Assembly (NCBI GenBank): GCA_015485015.1
Contig: WFUK01000062.1
Coordinates: forward strand, 1-7,185
DNA: 7,185 bases
Source of the DNA: Paracoccaceae bacterium
Lineage (GTDB): Bacteria; Pseudomonadota; Alphaproteobacteria; Rhodobacterales; Rhodobacteraceae
Direction: 5' to 3'
Shown here piece after piece: positions 1-6,392 of the stretch. A program made the position numbers and the translations under genes. Under the pieces are notes generated by a model. The model saw only the letters and a list, made by a program, of their open reading frames with translations. It did not search any database and had not been told where the DNA came from. Within the stretch, counting starts at the first letter, position 1. The number at the start of each line of letters is the position of its first letter.

Positions 1-1755
1 GAATTTATCTCTGCCAAGCGCTCCAAGGGCCAGCTTAGCAATTTCAATATCTCGGTCGGGGTCTCGGATGCCTTTATGCAGGCGGTGGACAGCGACGCGG
101 ATTTTGATCTGGTGCATAAGGCCGAGCCATTTGCCACGGCTGCAAAAAACGCCGCTGGCCAGTGGATTTACAAAACCATCCGCGCCCGCGACCTGTGGAA
201 CCGGATCATGCGCAACACCTACGAGGCCGCCGAGCCGGGGGTTTTGTTTCTCGACCGGATCAATACCGAGAATAACCTGCATTATTGCGAGATTATCGAA
301 GCGACAAATCCTTGCGGCGAAATCCCGATCCCCGATCATGGCTGCTGCTGCCTTGGCTCGATGAACCTCACCAGGTTTGTCGTTGATCCCTTTGGCGAAG
401 CGCATTTTGATAAGGCGGGTTTTGCCGAGGTGGTGGCCACGGCGGTGCGGATGCTGGATAATGTGCTGGATGTTACGGTCTGGCCGCTGCAAGAACAGGC
501 GCAAGAAGCGATGAACAAGCGCCGGATCGGGCTGGGATTTACCGGGCTGGGCGATGCGCTGATCATGCTCGGCCTGCGCTATAATAGCGAGGCGGCGCGG
601 GAATTTGCCGCCGATGTTACCCGCCAGATGCGCGATGCGGCTTACCGCGCCAGCATTGCACTGGCGCGGGAAAAAGGCGCGTTTCCAATGCTGGAGGCAG
701 ATAAATTCCTCAAATCCGGCATGGCCCGCCGCCTGCCCGAGGATATCCGGGCCGATATCCGCCAATACGGCCTTCGCAATTCCCATCTGCTTTCCATCGC
801 CCCGACCGGCACGATTTCGCTGGCTTTTGGTGATAATTGCTCGGGCGGGATCGAACCGGCATTTGCATGGTTTTACACCCGCAAAAAGCGCGAGCCGGAT
901 GGCTCGATGGCGGAATACAAGGTCGAGGATCATGCCTATCGGCTTTACCGCGAGGCAGGGGGCGACGAGGCGAATTTGCCCGAGGCTTTTGTCGGCGCGA
1001 TGGAGATTTCTGCCGATGACCATATGAAGATGCAAGCCGCCATCCAGCCCTATATCTGCGCCGCGATTTCCAAAACCGTAAACGTGCCGGCCGATTATCC
1101 CTTTGCCGATTTCGAGGCGCTTTATATGCAGGCGTGGAAGGCGGGCCTGAAGGGCATTACCACCTATCGGCCCAATGATATCACCGGCTCGGTGCTATCG
1201 GTCGAGGGCGAAGCGCTGCCCGCCAGCCCCGATATCAGCGCGCCGATGGATCGCCCGTTGGCGCTGGAAGGCAACACCTATAAAATGCGCTGGCCCGAGA
1301 ACGAGCATGCGATTTATATCACCATCAATGACGTGATTTCGGACGGGCAGCGGCGGCCTTTCGAGGTGTTTATCAACTCCAAAAACATGGAGCATTATGC
1401 CTGGACCGTGGCGCTGACGCGGATGATCTCGGCGGTATTTCGGCGCGGTGGCGATGTGAGTTTTGTGGTCGAGGAGTTGAAAGCGGTGTTTGATCCGCGC
1501 GGCGGGGCGTGGATGGGGGGGAAGTATATCCCGTCTATCCTTGCGGCCATCGGCGGGGTGATCGAGGGGCATCTGGTGGCGATCGGCTTTATGGAAGCGG
1601 GCGCTGCGCTTAAGGCGGATCCCCATAGCGAGCCGAATTCTGCGCCAAGCGTTCGGCCCCGTGGTCCGGCCTGTCCGAAATGCGGGCAATATGCGCTGCG
1701 GATGCAGGAGGGCTGCATGACCTGCTTTGAGTGTGGCCATAGTAAATGCGGGTAG
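1..1755 (+). CDS. nrdJ: Adenosylcobalamin-dependent (class II) ribonucleoside-diphosphate reductase, C-terminal part; 5' end outside window
   Basis: The reading frame is open from the first base, so the gene starts upstream of the window; 584 residues are visible, perhaps half of the usual long alphaproteobacterial NrdJ. The enzyme makes deoxyribonucleotides using a B12-derived radical and needs no oxygen. The active-site motif NPCGE is at window residues 103-107, where N103, C105 (thiyl radical cysteine) and E107 are the expected catalytic residues. It is followed by GCCCLGS (114-120), whose C116 matches the second redox cysteine, and by the phosphate-binding PTGTIS (from 268). Residues about 427-530 look like the TSCPD-type accessory domain. 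The end (558-584) is a cysteine cluster, C558, C561, C572, C575, C578 and C583, typical of the NrdJ tail that binds zinc and/or passes reducing equivalents. ATG codons inside the visible part, such as the one at 76, are internal. Family knowledge gives the function; the motifs are seen directly. Confidence 0.95.
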   Translation, partial: EFISAKRSKGQLSNFNISVGVSDAFMQAVDSDADFDLVHKAEPFATAAKNAAGQWIYKTIRARDLWNRIMRNTYEAAEPGVLFLDRINTENNLHYCEIIEATNPCGEIPIPDHGCCCLGSMNLTRFVVDPFGEAHFDKAGFAEVVATAVRMLDNVLDVTVWPLQEQAQEAMNKRRIGLGFTGLGDALIMLGLRYNSEAAREFAADVTRQMRDAAYRASIALAREKGAFPMLEADKFLKSGMARRLPEDIRADIRQYGLRNSHLLSIAPTGTISLAFGDNCSGGIEPAFAWFYTRKKREPDGSMAEYKVEDHAYRLYREAGGDEANLPEAFVGAMEISADDHMKMQAAIQPYICAAISKTVNVPADYPFADFEALYMQAWKAGLKGITTYRPNDITGSVLSVEGEALPASPDISAPMDRPLALEGNTYKMRWPENEHAIYITINDVISDGQRRPFEVFINSKNMEHYAWTVALTRMISAVFRRGGDVSFVVEELKAVFDPRGGAWMGGKYIPSILAAIGGVIEGHLVAIGFMEAGAALKADPHSEPNSAPSVRPRGPACPKCGQYALRMQEGCMTCFECGHSKCG

Positions 1756-1769
1756 GCTGAAATATCGCG

Positions 1770-2069
1770 CTAGGCGCTGCACTCCACCTGCGCCTTGATC
1801 ACCTCCATATCGCCTGAAAGCGTATCGGCAATCACATTACAGGCGGTTGCGTTTTCGATGGCGAGAATGGCGGCGGCCTTAATGCCGGGCAGCCCGCCCG
1901 GCAATTTACCCGATAGCCGGATGACCTGAACCTGAGTCTGGCGCTGGTAAACATCAAACCTTACCCCCGAGATAATTTGCTCCGAGGGGGTGATGCCCAT
2001 AAATTGCGGGCTGGGAGAGGAGCAAGCCGCAAGAATAAGCATAAAGAGCGGTCCGCATGCGGCTTTCAT
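1770..2069 (-). CDS. Small putative lipoprotein of unknown function
   Basis: A 99-residue protein that I do not recognise by name. It starts MKAACGPLF and continues with a short hydrophobic stretch ending in the lipobox L13-A14-A15-C16, followed by SSPSP. This is a typical type II signal peptide, so the mature protein (about 84 residues) should be anchored by C16 to a membrane. The rest shows alternating polar and hydrophobic residues suggesting strands (FDVYQRQTQVQVIRLSG) and two later cysteines, C77 and C97, that could form a disulfide in the periplasm. The start ATG at 2069 is preceded by GGGGGA as a ribosome binding site, 6 nt away. The stop lies 14 bp from the nrdJ stop, the two genes converging with no visible terminator between them. 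It probably has its own promoter with a CtrA-like box. The lipoprotein call is fairly safe; the function is unknown. Confidence 0.8.
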   Translation of the reverse strand: MKAACGPLFMLILAACSSPSPQFMGITPSEQIISGVRFDVYQRQTQVQVIRLSGKLPGGLPGIKAAAILAIENATACNVIADTLSGDMEVIKAQVECSA

Positions 2070-2095
2070 CTGAATTCCCCCGTATCAACGTTACC

Positions 2096-2125
2096 ATGAT
2101 ATGACGTTGCCCATAGAAGGGTTAA
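2096..2125 (-). promoter_or_regulatory. Putative promoter of the small lipoprotein gene
   Basis: Read on the minus strand, TTAACC (2125-2120) and TATCAT (2101-2096) are separated by 18 bp and resemble -35 and -10 elements with four and five matches of six. Transcription would start near 2088, giving a leader of about 20 nt before the ATG at 2069. The -35 element is the downstream half of the CtrA-like box. Single-sequence prediction only. Confidence 0.35.
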
Positions 2126-2136
2126 CGGATGGTTAA
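2121..2136 (-). promoter_or_regulatory. CtrA-type binding site upstream of the lipoprotein gene
   Basis: The minus strand reads TTAACCATCCGTTAAC, exactly the TTAA-N7-TTAAC form known for the alphaproteobacterial response regulator CtrA. It is oriented toward the lipoprotein gene and its second half overlaps the putative -35 element, the arrangement known for CtrA-activated promoters in Caulobacter. The match is seen directly; binding is inferred. Confidence 0.5.
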
Positions 2137-2167
2137 TTCTGCCGTGCGGGGCGGGTTTATCTGCGCC

Positions 2168-4108
2168 CTAATAGAGCAGCTGCATCATCAGCATCAGCAC
2201 CGCAAGGAAGATCACCGTCATAATCCCGCCCGCGCGCAAGAAATCCGGCACCTTATAGCGCCCCGGCCCCATGATCAGCGCATTCACCTGATGGGTGGGC
2301 AGCAAAAACGAATTCGAGGTGGCAAGGGCAACCGTCAGGGCAAAAACCGCCGGATTGGCCCCCGCATGCAAAGCGATGCTAATCGCCAGTGGCACCAGCA
2401 AAACCGTGGCACCGACATTGGACATTACCAGCGTAAACACCGTGGCGAGAATCGCGATCACCAGTTGCAGCACCCAGATTTCCACATCCCCGACCACATA
2501 TAACACCCGGTCCGCGATCCATTCGGCGGTGCCGCTGGTTTCCATTGCTTTGCCTAGCGGAATAAGGCTGGCCAGCAAAAACACCGTTTTCCAGCTCACC
2601 GAGGCATAGGCTTCTTCGGGGTCCAGCACGCCGCTGATGATAATCCCGAGCGCGCCAACCATAAGCGCCACCGAGAGCCGCAGATCGGTGAATAATACCA
2701 GCGCCATGGCAATGCCAAAAAAGGTCAGCGCATGCACCACCTTATGGGGCCGCACATCCTCTTTGGGATATTCGCTGGTTACCACAACCTTCAGGCTGGA
2801 ATGGAATTGTTGCAGGCTTTGCCAATCGGCAAATACCACTACGGTATCACCGGGCTGAAACACCTCGCTGCGCACCTTTTCACCCTCGCGGATGGTTTTG
2901 CCGTTGCGGATTATGCTGAGGGTCGAAACGCCATGCACCTCGCGCAGGCGAATGCTGCGGGCGGATTCGCCCACCAGCTTGGAGGTGGGCGAAATCACCA
3001 CCTCGGCCAAGCCGGCCGTGGAGCTGGACATCACCTCGGAAAACAGATCCAGATCGGGTTTCAGTTTCAGCTTATAGGCTTTGCAAAACACCTCGATGCA
3101 TTCGCGCTCGCCGATCACTGCCAAATGGTCGCCCTTGGCGATTTTCAGGCTGGCAGGCACGCCGCGCGTGGTGGTGCGCACCTTTTTGCCCGAAGCCACC
3201 CCGACCGTGCGCACATGAAACAGGGTTTCATAGCTGTCCAGTATATTGCCAACCAGACGGCTATCGCCGGGCACATAGATTTCGGCAACCATATAGCCAA
3301 TGCCGTAATCATCCAGCAGATGGGTTTCCAGCCCGTCTTTCTGGTCTGGCGCATTCGGTCCCTTTGGCAGCACCAGCGGCCCGAAAATCACAAAGTAAAG
3401 AATGCCGGATAGCACCAGCGCGATGCCGATCGGGGTGACGTCAAACAAACCGAATGTATCGACTTGCTGGTGGTCGGGCAGGGTGTCATTTGCCAGAATA
3501 ATAAGATCATTCAGCAGGATCAGCGGGCTGGAGCCTACCATGGTGAGGGTGCCGCCCAGAATGGCGCAAAAGCCCATCGGCATCAGCAGGCGCGATACCG
3601 GTATTTTGGAGCGCAGCGAAATCCGCTTCACTACCGGCAAAAACAACGCCGCCGCGCCGACATTTTGCATAAAGCCGGAAATGCCGCCCACCGTGCCGGA
3701 AACCAGCGGAATGATCCGCTTTTCGCTGGTGCCGCCGATTTTGACCAGATAGCGCGCCACCGCATTCATCGCACCGGTTTTATCCAGCCCCGCGCCAAGA
3801 ATCATCACCGCGATGATCGAGATCACCGCATTGGAGGAAAAACCGTCAAACAGCTCGTTGATTTCCACCAGCCCTTCTTGCAGCCCCATTATCGGCGCGG
3901 CCAGGGTGGTTAATCCCAGCATTACCAATATGGAAAGGGCGGAAATATCTATCGGAATGATTTCGAAGGAAAACAGAAAAACCGCCAGTAAAAGCAGGGA
4001 TAAAACCCACGCAACCTCAACGCTCGGGGCGATGCTGGTCAGCATCCAGCCGATTATAAGAAAGAATAAAGCCGCGCCACCAACTATAAAACCCCTTACC
4101 TTGTTCAT
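2168..4108 (-). CDS. SLC13-family permease with two RCK_C/TrkA_C domains
   Basis: A 646-residue inner-membrane protein of the divalent anion/Na+ symporter (SLC13/DASS-like) type. Two membrane blocks, residues about 7-245 and 455-644, flank a soluble central part with two RCK_C (TrkA_C) domains at about 270-350 and 366-440. The latter show typical cores such as GDHLAVIGE and GDTVVVFAD. The re-entrant loop regions are visible as GGTLTMVGSSPLILLND (185-201) and, in the second half, SNVGATVLLVPLA (563-575) followed by TSNSFLLPTHQVNALIMGPG (597-616). Family members move sulfate, di- or tricarboxylates or other anions; the substrate here cannot be read from the sequence. I chose ATG 4108 because GGAGAAAG stands just upstream. 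An in-frame start at 4255 would add 49 residues (MVCFLQKINA...) that have no ribosome binding site and no membrane-protein character. The RCK_C domains suggest ligand-gated transport. It lies 98 bp upstream of the lipoprotein gene on the same strand but is probably not co-transcribed with it as a required unit. Confidence 0.9.
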   Translation of the reverse strand: MNKVRGFIVGGAALFFLIIGWMLTSIAPSVEVAWVLSLLLLAVFLFSFEIIPIDISALSILVMLGLTTLAAPIMGLQEGLVEINELFDGFSSNAVISIIAVMILGAGLDKTGAMNAVARYLVKIGGTSEKRIIPLVSGTVGGISGFMQNVGAAALFLPVVKRISLRSKIPVSRLLMPMGFCAILGGTLTMVGSSPLILLNDLIILANDTLPDHQQVDTFGLFDVTPIGIALVLSGILYFVIFGPLVLPKGPNAPDQKDGLETHLLDDYGIGYMVAEIYVPGDSRLVGNILDSYETLFHVRTVGVASGKKVRTTTRGVPASLKIAKGDHLAVIGERECIEVFCKAYKLKLKPDLDLFSEVMSSSTAGLAEVVISPTSKLVGESARSIRLREVHGVSTLSIIRNGKTIREGEKVRSEVFQPGDTVVVFADWQSLQQFHSSLKVVVTSEYPKEDVRPHKVVHALTFFGIAMALVLFTDLRLSVALMVGALGIIISGVLDPEEAYASVSWKTVFLLASLIPLGKAMETSGTAEWIADRVLYVVGDVEIWVLQLVIAILATVFTLVMSNVGATVLLVPLAISIALHAGANPAVFALTVALATSNSFLLPTHQVNALIMGPGRYKVPDFLRAGGIMTVIFLAVLMLMMQLLY

Positions 4109-4355
4109 ATTCTTTCTCCAGCCTTGAGCAAAATCCCGAAATTCGGCACAGCATGGAGAAAAAAATTTATATTTCAATAATTTTACTTCAACATGAACCC
4201 TTGAAACCGCTATGGGGCGGCTAATAGCGTTAATTTTCTGTAAAAAACATACCATTAGCCATAGCGCGGCAAAACGCCTTTCTCGTTTCGGGCATCACCG
4301 CACGGCAAAATTCCGCGATAAAAGGTGGTTTGCGGCAGGGTTTCTCGGGTCCGAC
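4109..4355. other. 247-bp intergenic region between rlmJ and the permease gene
   Basis: This gap must hold the end of the rlmJ transcript and probably the permease promoter. The part next to the permease (about 4155-4198) is strongly AT-rich for this genome, with runs such as AAAAAAATTTATATTTCAATAATTT split over the start of the block, which suits a minus-strand promoter. No -35/-10 pair with normal spacing stands out. An imperfect inverted repeat lies at 4209-4265. I see no intrinsic terminator for rlmJ and no convincing small gene. Confidence 0.4.
4209..4265. repeat. Imperfect inverted repeat upstream of the permease gene
   Basis: The arm GCTATGGGGCGGCTAAT (4209-4225) is matched by ATTAGCCATAGC (4254-4265), whose reverse complement is GCTATGGCTAAT; the left arm carries five extra bases in the middle. 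The arms are separated by 28 AT-rich bases. It could be a regulator binding site or a hairpin in the untranslated region; no T-run follows on either strand, so it is not a normal terminator. Confidence 0.45.
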
Positions 4356-5120
4356 CTATCTGCGCAAGATCGGCTTCCCCAGTGATTCCGCTTGCTTCAA
4401 GCATTTATCCGCCCCGTAAGGCGCATTTACCAGCACCAAGCCGCTGCCGGTCATGCCCTCGCCGTCTTTCAGATCAAAGCTGACCTCGTGGCGGATGAAA
4501 TTCAGCTTCAGGCCCTTTATTAGATCCTCGTGCCGGTTTGCGGGCAGGATCGGATACCAGATCATCACCGTGGCCTCGGGCCATTTTATCATCAGCTTAT
4601 GGGTGAATTCCGCCACCTGTTCGTATTCGGTTTTGATCTCGTATGACGGATCAACCAGCACCAGCCCCTTGCGCGGTTTGGGGGGCGAAAGCGAAAGCAC
4701 GCCCTCATAGCCATCGCGCTTATGCACGGCGGTGGTTTCGTTGCGCACGGCCCGCCGCAAGGCCCCGAATTCGGCCGGGTGCAGCTCCATCAGATGCAGG
4801 CGATCTTGCTCTCGTAGCAGGGTTTGCGCGATCAGCGGCGAGCCGGCATAAGCGGCCTCGCCAAAGCCCGCGCGGGTTTTGGCGAGGGCGGTTTGGAGCG
4901 GGCAATCGCGCAGGGTGAGGGCGTTGATTCCCTCGGCTGCCTCGCCGGTTTTCAGGCTTTCGGGCGAGCCAAGATCATAAAGCCCGCGCCCCGCATGGGT
5001 TTCCATATAGGAAATCCCGCGCGGCTTTCGGGTGAGCAGGGTGAGCAGTTCGGCCAGCACCAGATGCTTGTGCAGGTCTGCCGGATTTCCGGCGTGGTAG
5101 GCGTGTTGATAAGATAGCAT
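4356..5120 (-). CDS. rlmJ: 23S rRNA (adenine(2030)-N6)-methyltransferase RlmJ
   Basis: A 254-residue S-adenosylmethionine-dependent methyltransferase that in E. coli methylates A2030 of 23S rRNA. The N-terminus MLSYQHAYHAGNPADLHKH is the family signature. THAGRGLYDLG (41-51) is the SAM-binding region; YAGSPLIAQTLLREQDRLHL (91-110) followed by ELHP (112-115) are further conserved blocks. DPSYE (157-161) is motif IV, where E. coli has DPPYE. WYPI (188-191) and GMTGSGLVLVN (222-232) complete the match. It is about 26 residues shorter than the E. coli protein, mainly at the C-terminus, without sign of a frameshift. ATG 5120 is supported by GAGGA upstream and by the conserved first residues. It is divergent from the peroxiredoxin gene, with 128 bp between the starts. 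No clear promoter was recognised for it. Confidence 0.93.
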   Translation of the reverse strand: MLSYQHAYHAGNPADLHKHLVLAELLTLLTRKPRGISYMETHAGRGLYDLGSPESLKTGEAAEGINALTLRDCPLQTALAKTRAGFGEAAYAGSPLIAQTLLREQDRLHLMELHPAEFGALRRAVRNETTAVHKRDGYEGVLSLSPPKPRKGLVLVDPSYEIKTEYEQVAEFTHKLMIKWPEATVMIWYPILPANRHEDLIKGLKLNFIRHEVSFDLKDGEGMTGSGLVLVNAPYGADKCLKQAESLGKPILRR

Positions 5121-5207
5121 TGGATCCTCGTTTTAGCCCTGATAGCGGCGAATGCGCACAAAGGCCAGAATTTGCGGTGCCGGGGGTTTAATCTGCGCGA
5201 CTGACGC

Positions 5208-5213
5208 TATAAT
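5208..5213 (+). promoter_or_regulatory. -10 element of the peroxiredoxin promoter
   Basis: TATAAT, a perfect -10 hexamer, lies 35 bp before the ATG at 5249, giving a leader of about 30 nt that contains the AAGGAG ribosome binding site. At 15-17 bp upstream of it only GGTTTAAT is found, a poor -35 match. The promoter may therefore depend on an activator. Confidence 0.55.
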
Positions 5214-5248
5214 AAAGGGCAACCGAAACCCTTTTGAAGGAGCCTATC

Positions 5249-5782
5249 ATGCAAGCTGGCCTCAAACTTCCGAATATCACCTTCCATACCCGCGTGCGCG
5301 ACGAAAGCATCGGCGGAGACAACCCGTTCAAATGGGAAGACAAAACCACCGACGATTATTTCAAAGGCAAACGGGTGATTCTGTTTTCGCTGCCGGGGGC
5401 TTTCACCCCGACCTGCTCGACCTACCAGCTACCGGGCTATGAAAAAGGCGCAGCCGATTTCACCGCCGAAGGCATTGACGAAATCTATGTGATGTCGGTC
5501 AATGATACTTTTGTGATGAATAAATGGGCATGGGATCAAGAGCTGAAAAACGTAAAAGTCATCCCTGACGGCGCGGGTGCATTTACCCGCCAGATCGGCA
5601 TGCTGGTTGATAAAACCAATATCGGCTTTGGCTTTCGCAGCTGGCGCTATGCGGCCATTGTCAATGACGGTGTGATCGAAGCCTGGTTTGAAGAGCCGGG
5701 CCGCTCGGATAACCACGGTGATGATCCATATGGCGAAAGCTCGCCAGAGACCGTGATGGCATGGCTTAAAGCCAATAAATAA
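5249..5782 (+). CDS. Peroxiredoxin, Prx5-type, single-cysteine
   Basis: A 177-residue cytoplasmic thiol peroxidase of the Prx5 / redoxin group that reduces hydrogen peroxide and organic hydroperoxides, in bacteria usually with glutathione and glutaredoxin. The peroxidatic site PGAFTPTC (49-56) contains the P-x3-T-x2-C motif with C56 as catalytic cysteine. The conserved arginine is in FRSWRYAAIVNDG (about 133-145), and the C-terminal block DDPYGESSPETVMAWLK aligns with the usual DPFEVSxADTML region. C56 is the only cysteine, so there is no resolving cysteine and the enzyme should work by a 1-Cys mechanism needing an external thiol. The start ATG 5249 is preceded by AAGGAG at 5237-5242; an in-frame TTG at 5234 overlaps that site and is not likely. 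A strong terminator follows directly. Length is normal for the family. Confidence 0.93.
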   Translation: MQAGLKLPNITFHTRVRDESIGGDNPFKWEDKTTDDYFKGKRVILFSLPGAFTPTCSTYQLPGYEKGAADFTAEGIDEIYVMSVNDTFVMNKWAWDQELKNVKVIPDGAGAFTRQIGMLVDKTNIGFGFRSWRYAAIVNDGVIEAWFEEPGRSDNHGDDPYGESSPETVMAWLKANK

Positions 5783-5789
5783 ACAAATC

Positions 5790-5816
5790 GCGCGGGGCCA
5801 AGGCTCCGCGCTTTTT
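5790..5816 (+). terminator. Rho-independent terminator after the peroxiredoxin gene
   Basis: GCGCGGGGCC (5790-5799) and GGCTCCGCGC (5802-5811) form a 9-10 bp GC-rich stem with one G-T wobble and a very small loop, followed at once by TTTTTAT. This is a textbook intrinsic terminator starting 8 bases after the stop codon. Confidence 0.9.
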
Positions 5817-5830
5817 ATATGGAGGGTGCC

Positions 5831-6226
5831 ATGACAGCGCTTATCATGGGCGTGTTGTTGCTCTATCTGTTTCAGACCTATCTTCCTTCGGTGATTATGC
5901 ACCGCGCGATCGGGGCCAAAGCACTGCGCCATGCCGGTGGCCCGCGTGATACGCCCTTGCCGCTTACGGTCAATGCAGGCCGCGCCAAGCGGGCGCTGGT
6001 GAATATGAACGAAGCGATGCTGGTTTTCCTGCCGCTTGCGCTGCTCTCGGTGCATTTTGGTCTCGTTGACGGGCTGGCATGGGCGGGGGCGCTGGTGTTT
6101 TTGCTGGCCCGAATAGCCTATGTGCCGGCCTATATTACCGCCTTTGGCCTTGTGCGCTCTGTTGTCTGGGCCTTGGGGCATGCGGGGTTGGCGATGATGG
6201 CGGTGGCGGTTTTGCAAAACACATAA
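5831..6226 (+). CDS. MAPEG-family integral membrane protein
   Basis: A 131-residue membrane protein with about four hydrophobic segments (roughly 3-23, 62-80, 82-104 and 110-129). The loop signature RAKRALVNMNEAM (51-63) and the second motif RIAYVPAYITAFGLVRS (94-110) are characteristic of MAPEG proteins (membrane-associated proteins in eicosanoid and glutathione metabolism). Some family members are glutathione transferases or peroxidases; most bacterial ones have no known substrate. The arginine and asparagine/glutamate residues of the first motif are those that contact glutathione in studied homologs. I prefer ATG 5831 because GGAGG (5821-5825) is correctly spaced; the in-frame ATG at 5819 overlaps that site. 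The ribosome binding site begins 5 bases after the T-run of the preceding terminator, so expression probably relies on read-through from the peroxiredoxin gene. A glutathione-linked partnership with the peroxiredoxin is plausible but inferred. Confidence 0.88.
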   Translation: MTALIMGVLLLYLFQTYLPSVIMHRAIGAKALRHAGGPRDTPLPLTVNAGRAKRALVNMNEAMLVFLPLALLSVHFGLVDGLAWAGALVFLLARIAYVPAYITAFGLVRSVVWALGHAGLAMMAVAVLQNT

Positions 6227-6329
6227 GGTCAGGCATGTTGAATGGTGAAAACCTCCGTTTGTATCAGCGCCTAGACCACTACCCTGCACCGGATTTCAGG
6301 GCTGCCTGCGCCCCTCGGCTTTAAGGGTT

Positions 6330-6357
6330 TTGCAAATTTGTGTTTTCGTCCTATGCT
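6330..6357 (+). promoter_or_regulatory. Possible promoter of the secreted-protein gene
   Basis: TTGCAA (6330-6335) and TATGCT (6352-6357), 16 bp apart, each match four of six consensus positions of a sigma-70-type promoter. Transcription would start near 6364, about 30 nt before the ATG, leaving room for the AGGAG site. The match is modest. Confidence 0.3.
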
Positions 6358-6392
6358 GCAGGAATTTGGTTGAGAATTTAAGGAGAATAATA

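Noticed and set aside
1753..1790. Bidirectional terminator between nrdJ and the lipoprotein gene
   Set aside because: Only a short GCGC-TAG-GCGC pairing exists at the convergent stops, with no T-run on either strand.
2086..2109. CAACG/CGTTG inverted repeat near the lipoprotein promoter
   Set aside because: Only five bases per arm with a 14-base spacer; expected by chance.
2732..3412. 226-codon + strand open frame opposite the permease gene
   Set aside because: It is antisense to a clear membrane protein, is rich in H, Q, A and G in the way shadow frames of GC-rich genes are, and has no ribosome binding site or recognisable domain.
4109..4255. N-terminal extension of the permease from an upstream in-frame ATG at 4255
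   Set aside because: The added 49 residues look unlike a membrane protein N-terminus and cover the AT-rich upstream region, while ATG 4108 has a good GGAGAAAG site.
5429..6289. 286-codon minus-strand open frame across the peroxiredoxin and MAPEG genes
   Set aside because: It runs antisense through two well supported genes and a terminator, and its product has the histidine, arginine and glutamine excess of a shadow frame.
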